64,000 bases of DNA from Rhodotorula mucilaginosa (GCA_034406715.1 CP137874.1:62001-126000), one strand, 5' to 3'. Counted from the stretch's first letter, positions 10,641-23,400 are shown. Notes: generated by a model not told the origin, from the letters alone. Program-made: numbers and translations.

Positions 10641-13600
10641 ATGTCGTTCAATCCGAACCAGTACTACCTGCCGCCCAATCTCGCTGTTCCGAACGGTGCC
10701 GGACAACTCGCACCGCAACCTCAAGGGGGTCCGCAACCGTTCATCCCCCAACAACCACAACCCCCGCCGCCTCAACAGTATGGCTTTCCGGGTCTGCCAC
10801 CGTCGGCGCCGCCTCATCAAACTCAACAGCAGCAGGTCGGCGTAGGCGTACCGCAGCGCAACTCGACGCCGCAGCAGCAACCGATGCCGTTCCCGAATTT
10901 CGCCGCCGCTCCGCCGTACATGCCCCAGCAGCCGCAGCCCGGTATCCCACCACCTCCACAACAACAACAACAAGCGGCGGCACCGCAGGGACAGCTCAAC
11001 ATGGCGGCGGTCGAACAGTTGTTGCGGTCCGGGCAGCTCGTACGTTATCCACTGCCGGGTCGTTTCGTTCCGGAGGAAGGCTGACTTTTTCTCGAAATAG
11101 ACTCCGGAACAGTTTGGTAATCTCGCGCAACAGATCCGGAATCACCAGCAAGCGCAAGCGCAGGCGCACGCACAGGCGCAGGCGCAGGCACAGCAGCGGG
11201 CGCAGGCCGTTCCGATACCGCAACAGCAGCAGGCGATTCAACAACAACAGCAGCAACATGCGGGCCTTCCAGCTTTCCTGGCCGGACAACCTGCGCCGAA
11301 CTCGATGCCGCCTCAGCAACAACAACCGCCAATCCCTCCTCCCGCCTCGCTCGGTCCGGACGGTCGCATCCCGTCCCAGTTGCTGCAGCAACACTTTTCG
11401 CAAATCAACACGGCCCGTCAGATCCAACAAAAGACGGCCGTGATCCAGAACGCGCTCCAGACGGGCGTGATCGCGAACCCTCCCGAGCAGGATCCGTCGT
11501 CCGGTTCGACCGGTGGTGGTGGTGGCGGTGGTGGGAATGGAGGTGCTGGAGGGGGCCAGACGAGGTTGACGCCGCAGCAGAGACCGTTGTTGGAGAAGCA
11601 GCTCGAGGAAGCGAAACGGCAGGCCGGGTTGTTGATGCAGGCGATTCATGCGTTCCAGACGCAGTGGACGCCGCAGCGAATCCAGTCAGATTGGCAGGTG
11701 AGCCGGCCCCGGGGTCCTCTCTCTCCCTACTCACGTCAATTACTTACACTTCTCTCGGGGCAGTACTATCTCGGTCAGCGAAAAGTCCAGCAAGGAAGTC
11801 AACCTTCTGTCCCCGCCGCCGCCGCCGTCGGAGGCAACCAACCGATCCCGCCCGCCTCGATGCCTCAACATCAACAACAACAGCAGCAGCAACGGCCGAT
11901 CACGCACACTCCGCAGCCTCCGAATCCGTATCCGCTCCCACAGCAGCAACCGGCGCAGGGCTCGAACCTCCAAGCTCACGCGCAAGCGCAGGCGCAGGCG
12001 CAAGCTCACGCTCAAGCGCAAGCGCAAGCACAAGCACAAGCTCAGGCGCAGGCGCAGGCGCAAGCGATGCAGCAACAGCAGCAGCAGCAGCAGCAGCAGC
12101 GGCAGACGCAGAACGTCGCGGCTGCGAGCGCGGGTCGTTCGTCGCCGTTCGCGGGTCAGTCGAACTCGCTCGGTGGTCAACCCCAACAGCAGGCGGGACA
12201 ACCGCAAATGCCACCTCTGCATCTCTTACAAACTCAGGTGCGTCTGACTCTCTTTCGCATCTTCCCGTTCCAACTCGGGGCCATGGCGGCGCACTGACGA
12301 TCGGACACCCCCACGCAGCTGAACCCGCAAGTGTTCATGCGATCGTTGTTCGAAGTGATGCGGAAACGGGGGGAACCGATCGAAGGTACGCCGTACGTGA
12401 ACGGCAAGGAGGTCGACTTGTACCAGCTCTACCAGGCGGTGATGCTCGCTGGCGGTAGTCAAGCCGTAAGCCCCTTTCTCTCTCGCGATCGTCGAGCTGG
12501 GAAATCACAGAGTAACTGACGAATTCGAATGGTGGGAGCAGGTCATGTCGCAAGGAACGTGGCACCGGATCGCGGCGCAACTCGGCTGGCCCGTCGACGC
12601 ATCGGTCGCCGCGCTCCGAGACGCTCCCCCCGACACGCAACGGATCTCGCTCGAACTCGCGCGGACGTACCAAAAGCTGCTGCGCCCGTTCGAGGAGGTC
12701 TGGACCAAATCGCTCTTGAAGCAGCAGCAAACTCTGCTCGAGAATCATCGGAACGGCCAGCAGCAGCAGCAGTTCGGTGGCGGCACAGGAGCGGCGGCAA
12801 GTGGACCGTCTGCGCAGACGCCGCTACAGCCTGCTGCGCCGCCGCCGCCCCTGCGACCGCCGTCGCAGAACGCTCAGATCGGCAACAACCACGGTGGCGC
12901 CACGTCGCTCGAGGCGTCTCGTCAGCAACTCCTCCAGCAGGCGAAAGCGGCATCGCTCGCGACGCAACAGCTGCAGGCGTCACCGGCGGGGCAGGCGAAA
13001 GCGCAGCTCCCGGCCGTGACTTCGACGACGACGCCCGGTACGACGACGAGCTCCTCGAGCAAGCTCAACGTCGACCCGACGATGGAGCAGATGGCGGAAG
13101 CGAAGAACATGGTCTCGCATATCCGGCAGCAGATCGAAGCGTCGCGGCGTGAGTGGCTGGCCTGCCTGCCTGCGCGAAAAGTAGCGCGCTCACGAGAACG
13201 AGAACGGGTCCGACTGACGCAAAAAGGTGCTGCCCTCACAGCTCGACTCAAAGTGCTCGAGATTCCGCAAGATCAGCGGGTCGCTGTCGCGCAGATCACG
13301 CACGACTTGATCCCGGCAGTCCGGCAGGTCGTCGAGACCCTTCCGCTCTTCCTCGCCGTGACGGGCGACCGTGAGGCGGTTCGAAAAATGTTGACTTTCG
13401 TGAGTTCCCGCCGTTGAACATCAGCTTGAAACATACTTGAGGGCTCACCTTGGCCTTGCATGCGCAGGCCGCCATCTTCCAAGACCAGCTCCTGTACATG
13501 AAGACGCAGCAGTTTGCGCTCGACATGTCGGGTCTCACTCAGCTCCGCGATCAATTCCAGCGGTGCTGGCAATTCGTCAAGTCGCACGCGGCAGCTTCGC

Positions 13601-14904
13601 GCCGACCTTCAACGTCTGGGCAAGCGCAGGGTGGCAATCCGCCGATCAAGCCTGATCAGTTCTCGGCGGCCGCGACGAAGAATGCGATCCGAGTCGAGGA
13701 CTTGAAGCCGCCGCCGCCAAAGCATCGACGGACAGGCTCGACTCTGGGCGCGAGTCCGGCCGGGACCGGCTCACCTATCACCCCTTCAGCTACTTTGACC
13801 TCTCCGGCACCGACCGGTTCACCAGCAACCACAGCCGGCACCGCCGGTGCCCCTCCTGGCAAGGCAAAAGGTGCCCGAGGTCGTGCGGCTGCGTCGACGA
13901 AAAAGGACGCGAACAACTCGGTGGCCGGTTCGTCGCCCGCGGCTGGCATTCCGGGCGCCTCGCCTGCCGCCACGCTCGCCGCTCTCCGGACAGATCTCAT
14001 ACGCGACTCGCCGAGCCCTCGAGGGATCACAATACCCGGCGGAACCGGGGCAGCAGCCGCCGCCACCGCCGCCGCCAACGTGCCAATGGAGGAACCGCCG
14101 ACGCTGAAACGGAAACGCGAGGAGGAAGAGATTGAAAAGAACCCGGACGCGTTCATCGAAAAGACCTTGCAGACGCTCGACCCGGCCGTCTTTTCGTTCG
14201 ACGACTTTCTGCTCCCTGGCGTCGTCGATGTTTCGGCACCTCCGTCCGCGCCCGGTTCGACCTCGGGCTTGGCACTCGACTTTGATCCGGCCGTCCCTCC
14301 CGTCGTCCACGACGGATCGATTCCGCCTCTCTCTTTCGTTTCGAACTATACCGGCGCCGCATCTACAACAACGCCAAATCACACTCAGACTACTACTACG
14401 ACTGCACCCGAAGAGATCGACTTTGACTTTTTGATCGATTCGTCGGCGGCCGGATTCGCCGAGCCCGATGCACCGACTCCAGACTTGATCGGCGGCGGCG
14501 GTAGCAGCGGCGGCGGCGAAGGCAGCACGGCTTCGGCCCAGACGCCGGCGACGCCCGCGGCTGACCAGCATACCACGGCGACGCCAAAGAACGCACCGGC
14601 CACGCTCGCCAAGAGTCCGAAGAAGCCCTTCGAGACCTCGCCGCTCGCCCAGGGTGGTGGTGCGAACGGAGGAGTGCCCGCCCACGTCGACGGCGGCCTC
14701 GAGGATGCCTTTTTCTCGACAGGCGGGCTCGTCGTCGAGGACATTGATCGATGGCTCGCCGGCGGTGCCGGTCAGAACGCACCTTCTGGAGCGGGCGCGC
14801 ACGACGACGACGCCGACCCGCACGACCTCAAGGACAATGTTCCAACGTTCTCGTGGGAGGACGAAGCCGGTCACGACGCGTGGAACTTTTACCCCGAATT
14901 CTAG
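10641..14904 (+). CDS. SWI1: ARID/BRIGHT-domain protein, SWI1-like subunit of SWI/SNF
   Basis: A long protein of roughly 1250 residues. The N-terminal half is Gln/Pro-rich, with an alternating Ala-Gln tract around 11980-12105. An ARID DNA-binding domain follows (about 12319-12740): NPQVFMRSLFEVMRKRG, TPYVNGKEVDLYQLYQAV, GTWHRIAAQLGW. This order and spacing is typical of the Swi1/ARID1 subunit of the SWI/SNF nucleosome remodeller in the nucleus. The rest is a helical region with SHIRQQIEASRR and low-complexity Ser/Pro/Thr stretches, ending WEDEAGHDAWNFYPEF with TAG at 14902-14904. Several introns of 50-110 nt interrupt it. The ATG at 10641 begins a continuous reading MSFNPNQYYLPPNLAV. Another ARID protein is possible, but Gln-rich plus single ARID in a fungus points to SWI1. 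Confidence 0.75.
11960..12105 (+). repeat. Ala-Gln / poly-Gln coding repeat
   Basis: A degenerate 6-bp repeat (CARGCN) encoding alternating Ala and Gln with occasional His runs into a CAG/CAA tract encoding about ten Gln. It lies inside the SWI1-like gene. An A-Q run of the same kind appears earlier at about 11140-11200. Such tracts are common in activator-type chromatin subunits and often vary in length between strains. Confidence 0.85.
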
Positions 14905-15467
14905 ACAACTTCGTCTGACGGAGCATCTTTCGACGATTTCAAGAACGAAGGCGCTCTCACTCTGCCGCCCTTGACCCAAGATCTCCCCTCAAAAGACCTT
15001 TCCTACCCTCTATATAAATATAATGATGCCCCCCTTTCTCGTCCCGGTCTCGACAGTGTTTCCCTCGCGCCTCCTATCATGTTGTTTCGTTGATTCCCCC
15101 TTCTTTGTCCTCGTCGCTGTTATCATTTACCAGAGTTCGCCGGTCCTTTTCTCCCGGTTCCAGTTCCACATGCGATCCGCACGGCTGTCTGGACGCCAAG
15201 GGTGAACCTTCGCCACTGCGGTTCGGACCTGTTGAAAGAGATTTCTCCTTGAGCCTCCCTCCGTGCTAACGCAACGGTTCCCCTTGGCTGCCGGACGTGC
15301 TTGCTTACTTCGCTTACCACCCAATCGAGACTATCAAGTAGAACTGGGCATCGACGGGCTCGTCCAGAGTCGACTGCTCGTCGTCGTCGCTGTCTCGGCC
15401 GTAACGATTCCACGAGACGCTCATCTGAGTCAGACGCAGCAAAGCCGAGTAGGAGGCGTCGGACAGA
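14905..15467. promoter_or_regulatory. Intergenic region with TATA-like tract
   Basis: 563 bp between two plus-strand genes. An AT-rich CTATATAAATATAAT run near 15011 stands out in this GC-rich genome. It could be a poly(A) region of the SWI1-like gene or a promoter element; I cannot decide. Confidence 0.35.
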
Positions 15468-17322
15468 ATGCAAGGGTTCAACAAGGTGCGCCTTGCCCCT
15501 GCATCTTCCTCGCGCCTGTTCGCGAGCGCTGACGGAATCGCTCTCTCCCGATTCGATTCTCATCATCGCCGACAACTGCTTCCGGATCAACAACGTCTGC
15601 GGGCACTGCTATGGCTCGGCTGACTCCTGCAGTACTATCCGCCGGATTATGAGCCGGATAAGCACAAGTCGCTCAACTCGTACCACGGCAAGCATGCACT
15701 CGGCAAAAGGTCAGGGCTCTCTCTCTACCTCTTGGCTGCCACCGGCGCTGTTCGTGAGGGAGCAGCATGCACTGGGTGGCTGACGAAAGACTTCGTTGTG
15801 CAGGGCGCACAAGGTCGACCAGGGCATTCTCGTCGTCCGTTTCGAGTTGCCGTTCAACATCTGGTGGTGCGTTCCGGAACCACGTCGCTCAGAAAGCTAT
15901 TCCAACGCATGCTGGGCGCTGACCAATCTACCTGCACCTGCGCCGGATGATCTCGCCTCCGCTCTTCCACCTCTGACTCGCTTCTCATTCCATCCGCCGA
16001 CTGTCGACACCACTTGCGAACGCCACTCGTCACTCCGCCCCTGATAGCGATCACTGTAAAGCCCACATCGGCCAGGGCGTGCGCTACAATGCCGAGAAGC
16101 AAAAAGTCGGCAACTACTACTCGACTCCGATCTGGGCGTTCCGGTTCAAATGCCACCTCTGCTCGGGGAGGATCGAGATCCGGACCGACCCGCAGGTGAG
16201 TCGCACAGCTACGTTTGGCATTGGTGAACGTCGAAGTGCTGCATGCTCACGAGGCTGAACACGCTGCAGAACACGGCGTACGTTGTGACCGAAGGCGCCA
16301 AGCAGAAGAACGAGCAGTGGGATCCCGCAGAGAATGGCCAGATGGTCATCGGTGAGTCGGCGCGATCGGCCATAAATCATGCTGGACGCGACCACCTGCG
16401 TCGTACTGGTCGGAAGCTCCGCATGTCGATCTTTGCTCTCCATCGCAGCTGACTCACCAGATCTTGTTCCTCAGACAACTCGGTCTCGAATAACGAGGCG
16501 CCTCCGGACCCGTTTGCGTCTCTCGAAAAAGACGTCACCCAAAAAGCTCGAGCTTTGTCCGAATCGGAGCGCCTGACTGCCCTCTTCGAGAAGAACGACT
16601 CGCACTGGTCCGACCCTTACACCGCGTCGTACGCCCTCCGCGCCTCCTTCCGCGAGAAGAAGCGCGTCCGGCTCGAGAGCGAAGCGAAAGCCGAAGAGGT
16701 CAAGAGCCGGTTCGGACTCGGCGACCGGGCGCGGATCGAGGATCTGAAGACGCCCAAGCCGGGGAGTGAGGAGGCGGCGTGGGAGAAGCGCGAGTGGGAA
16801 CGAGCCAAGGGCGAGATGGTGCGCGTCAAGGAGGAGAGGGAGTCGAAGAGGAGGAGGGAAGAGGAACAAGCAGGCTGGAAGGTCTCGACGGATCAGGTCT
16901 CGAGGTCAAAAGACGCCGAGCGGAAGAAACGCTCTCGGAGCTCGATCGACCAGCCGCAGCGGGAGGCGGGAACATCGTCCTCGTCGTCGTTGTCTTCTCG
17001 CAGTCGCCGGTATTCTGAGCCAACTTCGAGCTCGCGGCAAACTGCTTCCTCCAAGCCGACTTCAACTACGCGCCAAATCGCCTCGCTGCCGAAATCCCGA
17101 TCCTTCTCTTCCGCCCTCATCTCGACAAAGTCCGCTTCCCCCAACTCGACGCGGGCCAATCCCGCTCTGCAGGCTCTGCATTCGAAACTATCGCTCGCGA
17201 CGGCGCTCAAGCAGGATCCGTTCGCCGCCAAGCCTGCCTCGTCTCCTCCCGCCTTGCCATCGTCTGCTTCCTGTTCCGCGCTCGGCTCGTCCTCTGGGGT
17301 TCGACTCGTCAAGAAACCTTGA
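15468..17322 (+). CDS. CCDC130/Saf4-type splicing factor (CWC16 family)
   Basis: Spliced reading: MQGFNK, then YYPPDYEPDKHKSLNSYHGK, then RAHKVDQGILVVRFELPFN and IWCSHCKAHIGQGVRYNAEK, then VGNYYSTPIWAFRFKCHLC, then EIRTDPQNTAYVVTEGA. This is the conserved N-terminal domain of CWC16 proteins, with the paired CxxC cysteines (CSHC, CHLC) that bind zinc. The extension of about 250 residues is Glu/Arg/Ser-rich and partly coiled coil. This length and RARxLS-like context fit CCDC130 (S. pombe saf4) better than the shorter Yju2/CCDC94. Family members join the spliceosome around the first catalytic step. The start ATG at 15468 encodes only six residues before the first intron. The stop is at 17320-17322. 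Confidence 0.88.
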
Positions 17323-17846
17323 TCCCCGTGGACGCTGAGTTGTGTACATATATTCTGAGACGGTGCTGCTGTTGTTGTTCCTCCTCTTCGTCGCCGTTCT
17401 CATTACCTCAGGAAATGTACGTCCAGCACTGCCATCTGAATCGCTGTACTCCATGACTAACAGTGATACCACAGGTCCGCCTTGGTAGCATATTCGATTC
17501 TCTGCTTGTATCGAGACGTCTTCAAGCCAAGCGAGACGGTGCGAGCTCGACTCGAGCGAACGGAAACGCGGTTCGTGCGCTCTTCCATTCCGGAACGTCC
17601 GGCGGGACGGACGGACGCGTCACGCGACGCGCTCCTGCTCCTCCTCCTTCGCCTTCCTTTGACTTCTACGACGGTGCGCTGGTCGCCCTTGAACATCTGG
17701 GTGCCTTTTTACGCCGAAAACCGCGCCTCCCGCCGCCTTATCGACTTTGTTGGCAGGGAAAAGCGCCTCGTCGAGCCAGTCACGGACCCACCACGGACCA
17801 AGTGTCGAGAGCCTCCAGTTGAGCTACTCTGCATCTCATTGGAAGA
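17323..17846. promoter_or_regulatory. Upstream region of SAM-domain gene
   Basis: 524 bp. Three frames stay open across much of it, but none has a usable ATG, and a stop (in the frame of the downstream gene) precedes the ATG at 17847. Best read as 3' UTR plus promoter and 5' UTR. Confidence 0.4.
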
Positions 17847-20776
17847 ATGGGGACCGGTCCAGTGGCCGCGCGGTGCGGTGCAACAGGCGGCGGTGGCGGC
17901 GAGGTGAGTAGCTGTGGTGGCCGGAAGACGGTGGTCGCTCCTTCGCTGACGAACCGCGAAACATGCAGAGCCGGCAACGCACATCCAGTTCAGTTTCGGA
18001 GAGGGTAGCGGTGTGGGGTTTGCTCGGGAATGGCTCGCCGGTCGAGCGAGAGGAGAAGCGGTTCGTGGGACCATAATTGGACCTGCTCTTGCTCTCTCAA
18101 GATGCTGACATCGCCGTTGCAGATACTTGACTATCCGACCGCGGCTACAGGTTTACATTCCGATCGCCAGTACTCCGCCTGCAGGAGGAGGGTCGTTCAA
18201 GACCGCGCCAGCGAGAACGGATCTCGCGCCGTTTCCGTCGGCAGGTTGCAGCCGGTCTCGCTCGGCTTCGGGTGGTCCGCAGCCTGAAGGCGGGCAATCG
18301 GTCATGCGACATCGACATAGGCAATCGGTCTCGTCAATTCACGCTCCGATCCCTTCACCGGTTTATAATGCGCGGTCCCAACCGATCGGCCTCTTGTCTC
18401 GATCTTCCTCGCTCAACGACGGTCTGAGCTCTGCCTCACGTCAGCCGGAGCCGATGCACATTGCTGGAACGAGCTCAGCTGGCGGCAAGGCGGTGTCGCT
18501 GCGGCGAAGCGAAAGCTTGCCCGCGTTTCCGCCGCGCGAGGCAAACGAGTCGAGCCTGCACAAGCGACAACCGAACGTGTCTCCAGAGGAGCTTGCGTCG
18601 CTACCGGTATGTATTGCTGTACTGCGACTTTGCCACTCCGCCTGACCGGCTGTATCGAATAGGCCAACCCGAAGCAATGGCGACCCTCGCAACTCTCGCT
18701 TTACCTCTCCGCCACTCTTTCCCTGCCGCCTCCGCTTCGCGAGGACATCAAGACCTTTATCATCTCTTCCTCGCTCTCTGGGCGCACCTTCTTGCACATA
18801 CGCGAAGCCGACCTCGAAGAGATCGGCATCAATGTCTTATGGCGGAAGGCCCTCATCGAGGCGCGCGACGTGCTCAAACGCCAAGTGTACGGCGGTCGCA
18901 CTCTCTGGGGCTTCGAGGGACCGACGAGGCGATCGGAGGCTCGGGCTCATGAGCCAGCACGTCGACTCGCACGGGATCGCTGCGGCGCTTACGACTCGGA
19001 CGGCTCGACTTCGGAGGACGAAGTTTCTCACCGCGAAGAATGGAAACAGTCCTGGCGACGCCTCGCGCTGGAACGCACTGGCGGCAGAAGAGTTGGCGGT
19101 CTCCGACAAGCTTTCGAAAACCGACAAGAAGAAGGATATTTGCTGCACTCGGCGGCGAGAGCCACCCACCAAGGTCCCACTCGCAAGCGACGAGTATCCT
19201 TCCCTTCGACCGCCCCTCCCATCGCAAGCGTGCACGACCAGCCGCTGCTCGACGATGACTGCGAAACCCAGCGTACAGTCCGTCCCCGCTCGGATTTCGC
19301 CCGCTCTTGCGCAGCTTCGCCAGCGACCGACCGTCTCGAGCAAGACGACGGGCACTTTTCCGCGTCGACTGACATTTCGCCTTCGCCTCCGCGACCTCCT
19401 CGCAACGCTCGGGCTCCGATACCTTTCCTCATTGCGGGAAGCGTGTCGTCAACCGCTCGAACGTCGAGCATCCCAAGTCGGGCTTGTCCTTTCGGTCGTG
19501 CCGATCTTGAGGCCGAGTCCGACCTCACTTACGCCTCAAGGAGGTCGCCAGACTCGAGCACTCACGTACCAGGCTGCAGCTTGAAGGAGCAACAGGCAGT
19601 CCCGCCCGAGGCTGACAAGGTCTGGCCATCATCGGCCTGCGAAGGCGTCAGTACCGGGCTCGCGCACAACGAGGATCAGCAAGAACTCGAGACTGTCCGA
19701 GCCAGTCGGAGCCCTCGAGGCGGCGGGAAGTCCGCGAAGGCGACCGGCCAGTACAAACAGTCACTCGCGCTCGACGCGATTTTCACTTCGGACAAGGCAG
19801 CCTCCTCGTCTAGCGGACAAGGTCAAGCACGCGCATCCTTGATCGATAACAGCCCAGATGGTAAAGAGCTGCCGACGCTGTCTACACTTTCGGAATGGCA
19901 ACAAGGCTTGCAGGGCGACATAGATGGAGAAGGGACAGCCCGAGCCAAGAAGGGAAGTCTGGTGCTGGTCCGCAGTGAGTTCAGTCTGATTTCGCTCCTT
20001 GTACACGCCCTTCCCTGACCTGCTCTTGTATTTGTCGACAGAATCGGAGTTCCTTGCTCTGCAGCTCCGGATGCAAGAAGCTGAGGCGCGGCTGGCCGAA
20101 ACGCTGGTCCGCTCGGTTCAGACAAAAAATTTGACGGAGACGACCAGCAAGGACGCGGTTGTCTCTACTTCGAAGTCGAGCGGAAGCAAGGATCCTGAGC
20201 AGCTCAGTATACTAGAGAAGAGAATCAAAGAGTGAGTCTTGCCAGCGGCGGATCTTGTGTAAAGTCGAGCATTGATCACTTTCCATTTCCAGACTCGAAG
20301 GCGATCCCGACTGTGCACTTGACCGGAGCAGCAACAGCGACTCGACGCTTTCTGAAACGCCACATTCGGCCAGACTACTACTGCCAGACAGTACGGCAGC
20401 CTGTCGAGCAACCGTCTCGACGCAGACAACGCCACTCTCGACGCACTCTGAGCGGCAAAGCGCTCGCCGGCGCCGGCCTCGCGCGAGGTCGTCAGTAGTC
20501 GACAATGATGACGTCGTCAATGAAGAGCGGGACGTGGCTGCGTCGGCTTCTCATTCCGGCGCATGGGATGTGGGAAGGAGCGGCTGGCCGCATGATCGGA
20601 TCGACGAATGGAAGCAGTTGAGCGGATGTGTCGTCGCTGCCAGCATCGGTATCGGGGTAAGCTTACCTCTTCACCTTTGTGACTGACTCGAGTGACTAAT
20701 CCGCCCCTCCGAATCCTGCAAGATCGTGGTGGGAGAAGTCATCGCCACCAAGCTGCTTGGTCTCCGTCGTCGGTGA
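17847..20776 (+). CDS. SAM-domain protein with C-terminal membrane anchor, unknown function
   Basis: My model starts at ATG 17847 (MGTGPVAARCGATGGGGG), which is preceded by an in-frame stop. It splices into VAVWGLLGNGSPVEREEK and then YLTIRPRLQVYIPI. After a Ser-rich stretch comes a sterile alpha motif domain (about 18680-18890): WRPSQLSLYLSATL, FIISSSLSGRTFLHI, EADLEEIGINVLWRKALIEA. SAM domains mediate protein or RNA contacts. A long Ser/Pro/Arg-rich disordered region and a short coiled coil (SEFLALQLRMQEAEARLAET) follow. The protein ends with one hydrophobic segment, CVVAASIGIGIVVGEVIATK, and a short basic tail (LGLRRR), so it is probably tail-anchored. I do not recognise a named orthologue. 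The last exons are short; the stop is at 20774-20776. Confidence 0.7.
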
Positions 20777-21296
20777 CGCTTGACAAACCGGAGAAGCCGG
20801 GTCCTGCAGCAGTGTGGCTACGGAGGGTCTCAAGGAGTGCGCGGCTGTACACGTTTCCTTGCACGAACGCTATATACTGAGCTTTCGAGTTTTGTAATTT
20901 TCTCTGTGACCGCATCTTGTTAGGCTGCAGCCCTGCTCAAGCCCCCGATGACGAGTCTACTTGACCGTATGCATACCCATGAGCGCACCTTGCCAGCTAT
21001 GAGCCTGCAGAAGTCACGTTGAGATGATCTGCAGCCTTATCGGCCGAGTCCGGATCGGATTTCGGGATCCGGGCAGTCGCGGGAATTGGAAGCGGCGAGT
21101 CGCCTCTCCTGCTCGCCTGGCCGAGAGACGCCTGCGAGTGTACCCTACAGCTTCGGAGCTTCACGCAAAGGACGCCCTCACGCCCGCGCTGCTCGCCGAC
21201 GTTCGCCCTTGACTCGTTGCTCTCTCCCCACTTCAAGATCATCCGCTCTCTGCCTCGTGACTGCTCGAGTCTGACAAACGCTGCTCTAGTCTCGCC
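20777..21296. other. Intergenic region
   Basis: 520 bp between two plus-strand genes, with no supported gene or repeat. A possible very short intron-like segment (GTGACT to CTCTAG) ends just before the next ATG and could mean an unseen upstream exon. Confidence 0.35.
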
Positions 21297-23195
21297 ATGC
21301 CCAACTCGAACGCCCCCGTCGGGGTAGTCATCATCGCCCGTCACGGCGACCGCAGTGCCTTCTACCGTGAGCACCCCGACTTTGCTTGCTTCTTGGTTGG
21401 AGCTGTCGACTAACGACAGGCTCGCGCAGAGAACCCCGAGACGTATGACAGCACCGATACCGTCTTGACCGCTCTCGGCGAGCAGCAGAACTACCAGATG
21501 GGTCAGATGATGCGGCGCATCTATGCTGGCGCCGACCCGAGTCGAGCCATCGCCGGCTTGTCCAACACGACGTTTGTCGACAACGCCATCTCTTCGGTCG
21601 CCGATGCAGGAGGCGAAGGCTCCGTCATCTACGACTCGGCGCTCGCGTTCTGGCAAGGCTTTTATCCGCCGAATCCGACGTGAGTCGAGACTTGTCGTTC
21701 ATGATAACCCACGAGTTGACCCCCTTCCTCTCGCGTACGCCATATCAGAGCCTCCGATATCACACTCGCGAACAGCACCACCATCACCTCGCCTCTCAAC
21801 GGCTACCAATACGTCAAGGTTCAGACTGTCCTCCCGGCAGACGATATCGACTTTGAGCCGTGGACCAACTGCGCCGTCTGGACGAACCAGACCACCGAAG
21901 TCTACGCCTCGCCGCAGTTCACCGCTCGAGCGGAACAAGCACAGGACGTGCTCACGACGATCCACGACTCGGGCTTGGTCGGAAACCGGACTGTCTCGCT
22001 CAAGAACGTCTACAACGTTTGGGATTATGTGCGTTCACTCCGCGCCTGCGATATCGCTGTCAGTGACCTGACCTCTCGACGAATCGGCAGATGAACGTCA
22101 ACTCGATCCACAACAAGACGTTTGCGGACCAGTTGAACGCGACGAGTCCGACTCTTCTGGCTCAGGCGCGCGATCTGGCCAAGTAAGCTCTTTGCGCGCT
22201 GCGTTCCGCTTAAGCGATCGTGAACGACTCCATGGACTCACACGGCTCTCGCGTCTCTTGTGCAGCTTCCACGAATACAGTCTGTTCTCGGCTCCGACCG
22301 CCGACGGTCTCGGCAACTTGCCCGGACGAGCCCTCTTCCCGCGGATCATCTCGACCTTGCAAGGCTTCACCGAGTCTGACAACGAGTTGCTCGTCTCGCA
22401 CTTGCACATGTCGTACAAGCCCTTCATCTCAATCTTCAGTGAGTCGCTGACATCTTTTCTGGCCCCCTCTCGGTGGGCCGGATCAGCTGATACGGAGATG
22501 CCTTTCTTTGCCCGCGCCTGCGCGCCACAGACATGACCAACCTCGTCGCTTCGACCGATCCGGTACTACCGTACCCAGAGGCGATGGTCGACTATGCTTC
22601 GTCTCTCACCTTTGAGCTTCGGCACGGCGGGTCCGGTTCGAGCGGCTACGACGTCCGACTCGGTTTCCGGAACGGTTCGAGCGCCGACGGCGACTTGACG
22701 TACTACCCCATGTTTGGTACGAGCGACGTCGACATCGACCTCAGCACATTCGTCTCGAACTTGCAGGTGCGTGTGAAGAAGAGTGCCGAAAGAGTCGTTT
22801 CGCTTTTTGACGGTGGCTCACGTCGAGCTTTCTTTCCTTCTTTCGTACCCTGAACACGCCAGCCTTCACTCGTGCAAAACAACACCGACTGGTGCTCCTA
22901 CTGCCAGAACAACGGTTCCGTCGCGACTTGCTCCGAATGGGCCCTCGCCGAGCGGTACGAGGCCCTCGCAGCCGACTACAAGCGCCAGTCCGATTCGCAC
23001 TTCACCTCGGTCGGGAGCGGTTTCATCGGCGCGTGCGTCACTCTCGTCGTGGCGGGACTGGTCCTCGCCGCGATGCGCGGACTCGGGTGGGTCCAGTTTG
23101 GGCGGCGGGGCCAGAGGAATAACCGCGAGACGGATCGGTACCCGTTGACGGAAGGTGGCAGCTTCAAGGGCAGTGTTGCGTCGAGTCGGATCTAA
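21297..23195 (+). CDS. Histidine acid phosphatase-like membrane protein
   Basis: The reading begins MPNSNAPVGVVIIARHGDRS, carrying the RHG phosphohistidine motif of branch 2 histidine phosphatases (acid phosphatase, phytase). It continues through LTALGEQQNYQMGQMMRRIY, LPGRALFPRIISTLQG and SYKPFISIFNMTN. The end has a membrane segment (FIGACVTLVVAGLVLAAM) and a basic cytosolic tail RNNRETDRYPLTEGG. About ten N-glycosylation sequons suggest a lumenal or extracellular domain, yet no signal peptide precedes RHG, so an upstream exon may be missing. The usual proton-donor HD pair near the C-terminus is not obvious; the only HD (TTIHDSGL) is near the middle. Six or so introns split it. The fold call is solid; enzymatic activity is uncertain. 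Confidence 0.75.
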
Positions 23196-23400
23196 TTTGC
23201 CGGTGCTTCGGGTCTATTACTTTGGCTGTAAGGGACGTAAGGGCCGTTCTATATTTCTGGCAATTTGGACATGCGCAAGCGATACAATCAGATACAATCT
23301 TACATACATAAGCTGAGCGGACCTGAACAGTGAATAGGCAAATCGGAGGCGCAGAGGGGAAGTGATCCCGGTCCCGGCACGCGGGACCATCAGAGGATAT

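Noticed and set aside
11960-12105. The Ala-Gln tract as a possible mobile or CRISPR-like repeat
   Set aside because: The repeat unit is 6 bp, in frame, and lies within the SWI1-like coding sequence; there are no spacers.
13819-14979. A 386-codon minus-strand frame
   Set aside because: Antisense of the SWI1-like C-terminal exon. Arg/Gly-rich with no recognisable motif.
17482-17907. An open plus-strand frame (WSPLNIWVPFYAEN...) before the SAM-domain gene
   Set aside because: No ATG start, and splicing it to the next exon runs into a stop. The ATG at 17847 in another frame gives an uninterrupted reading.
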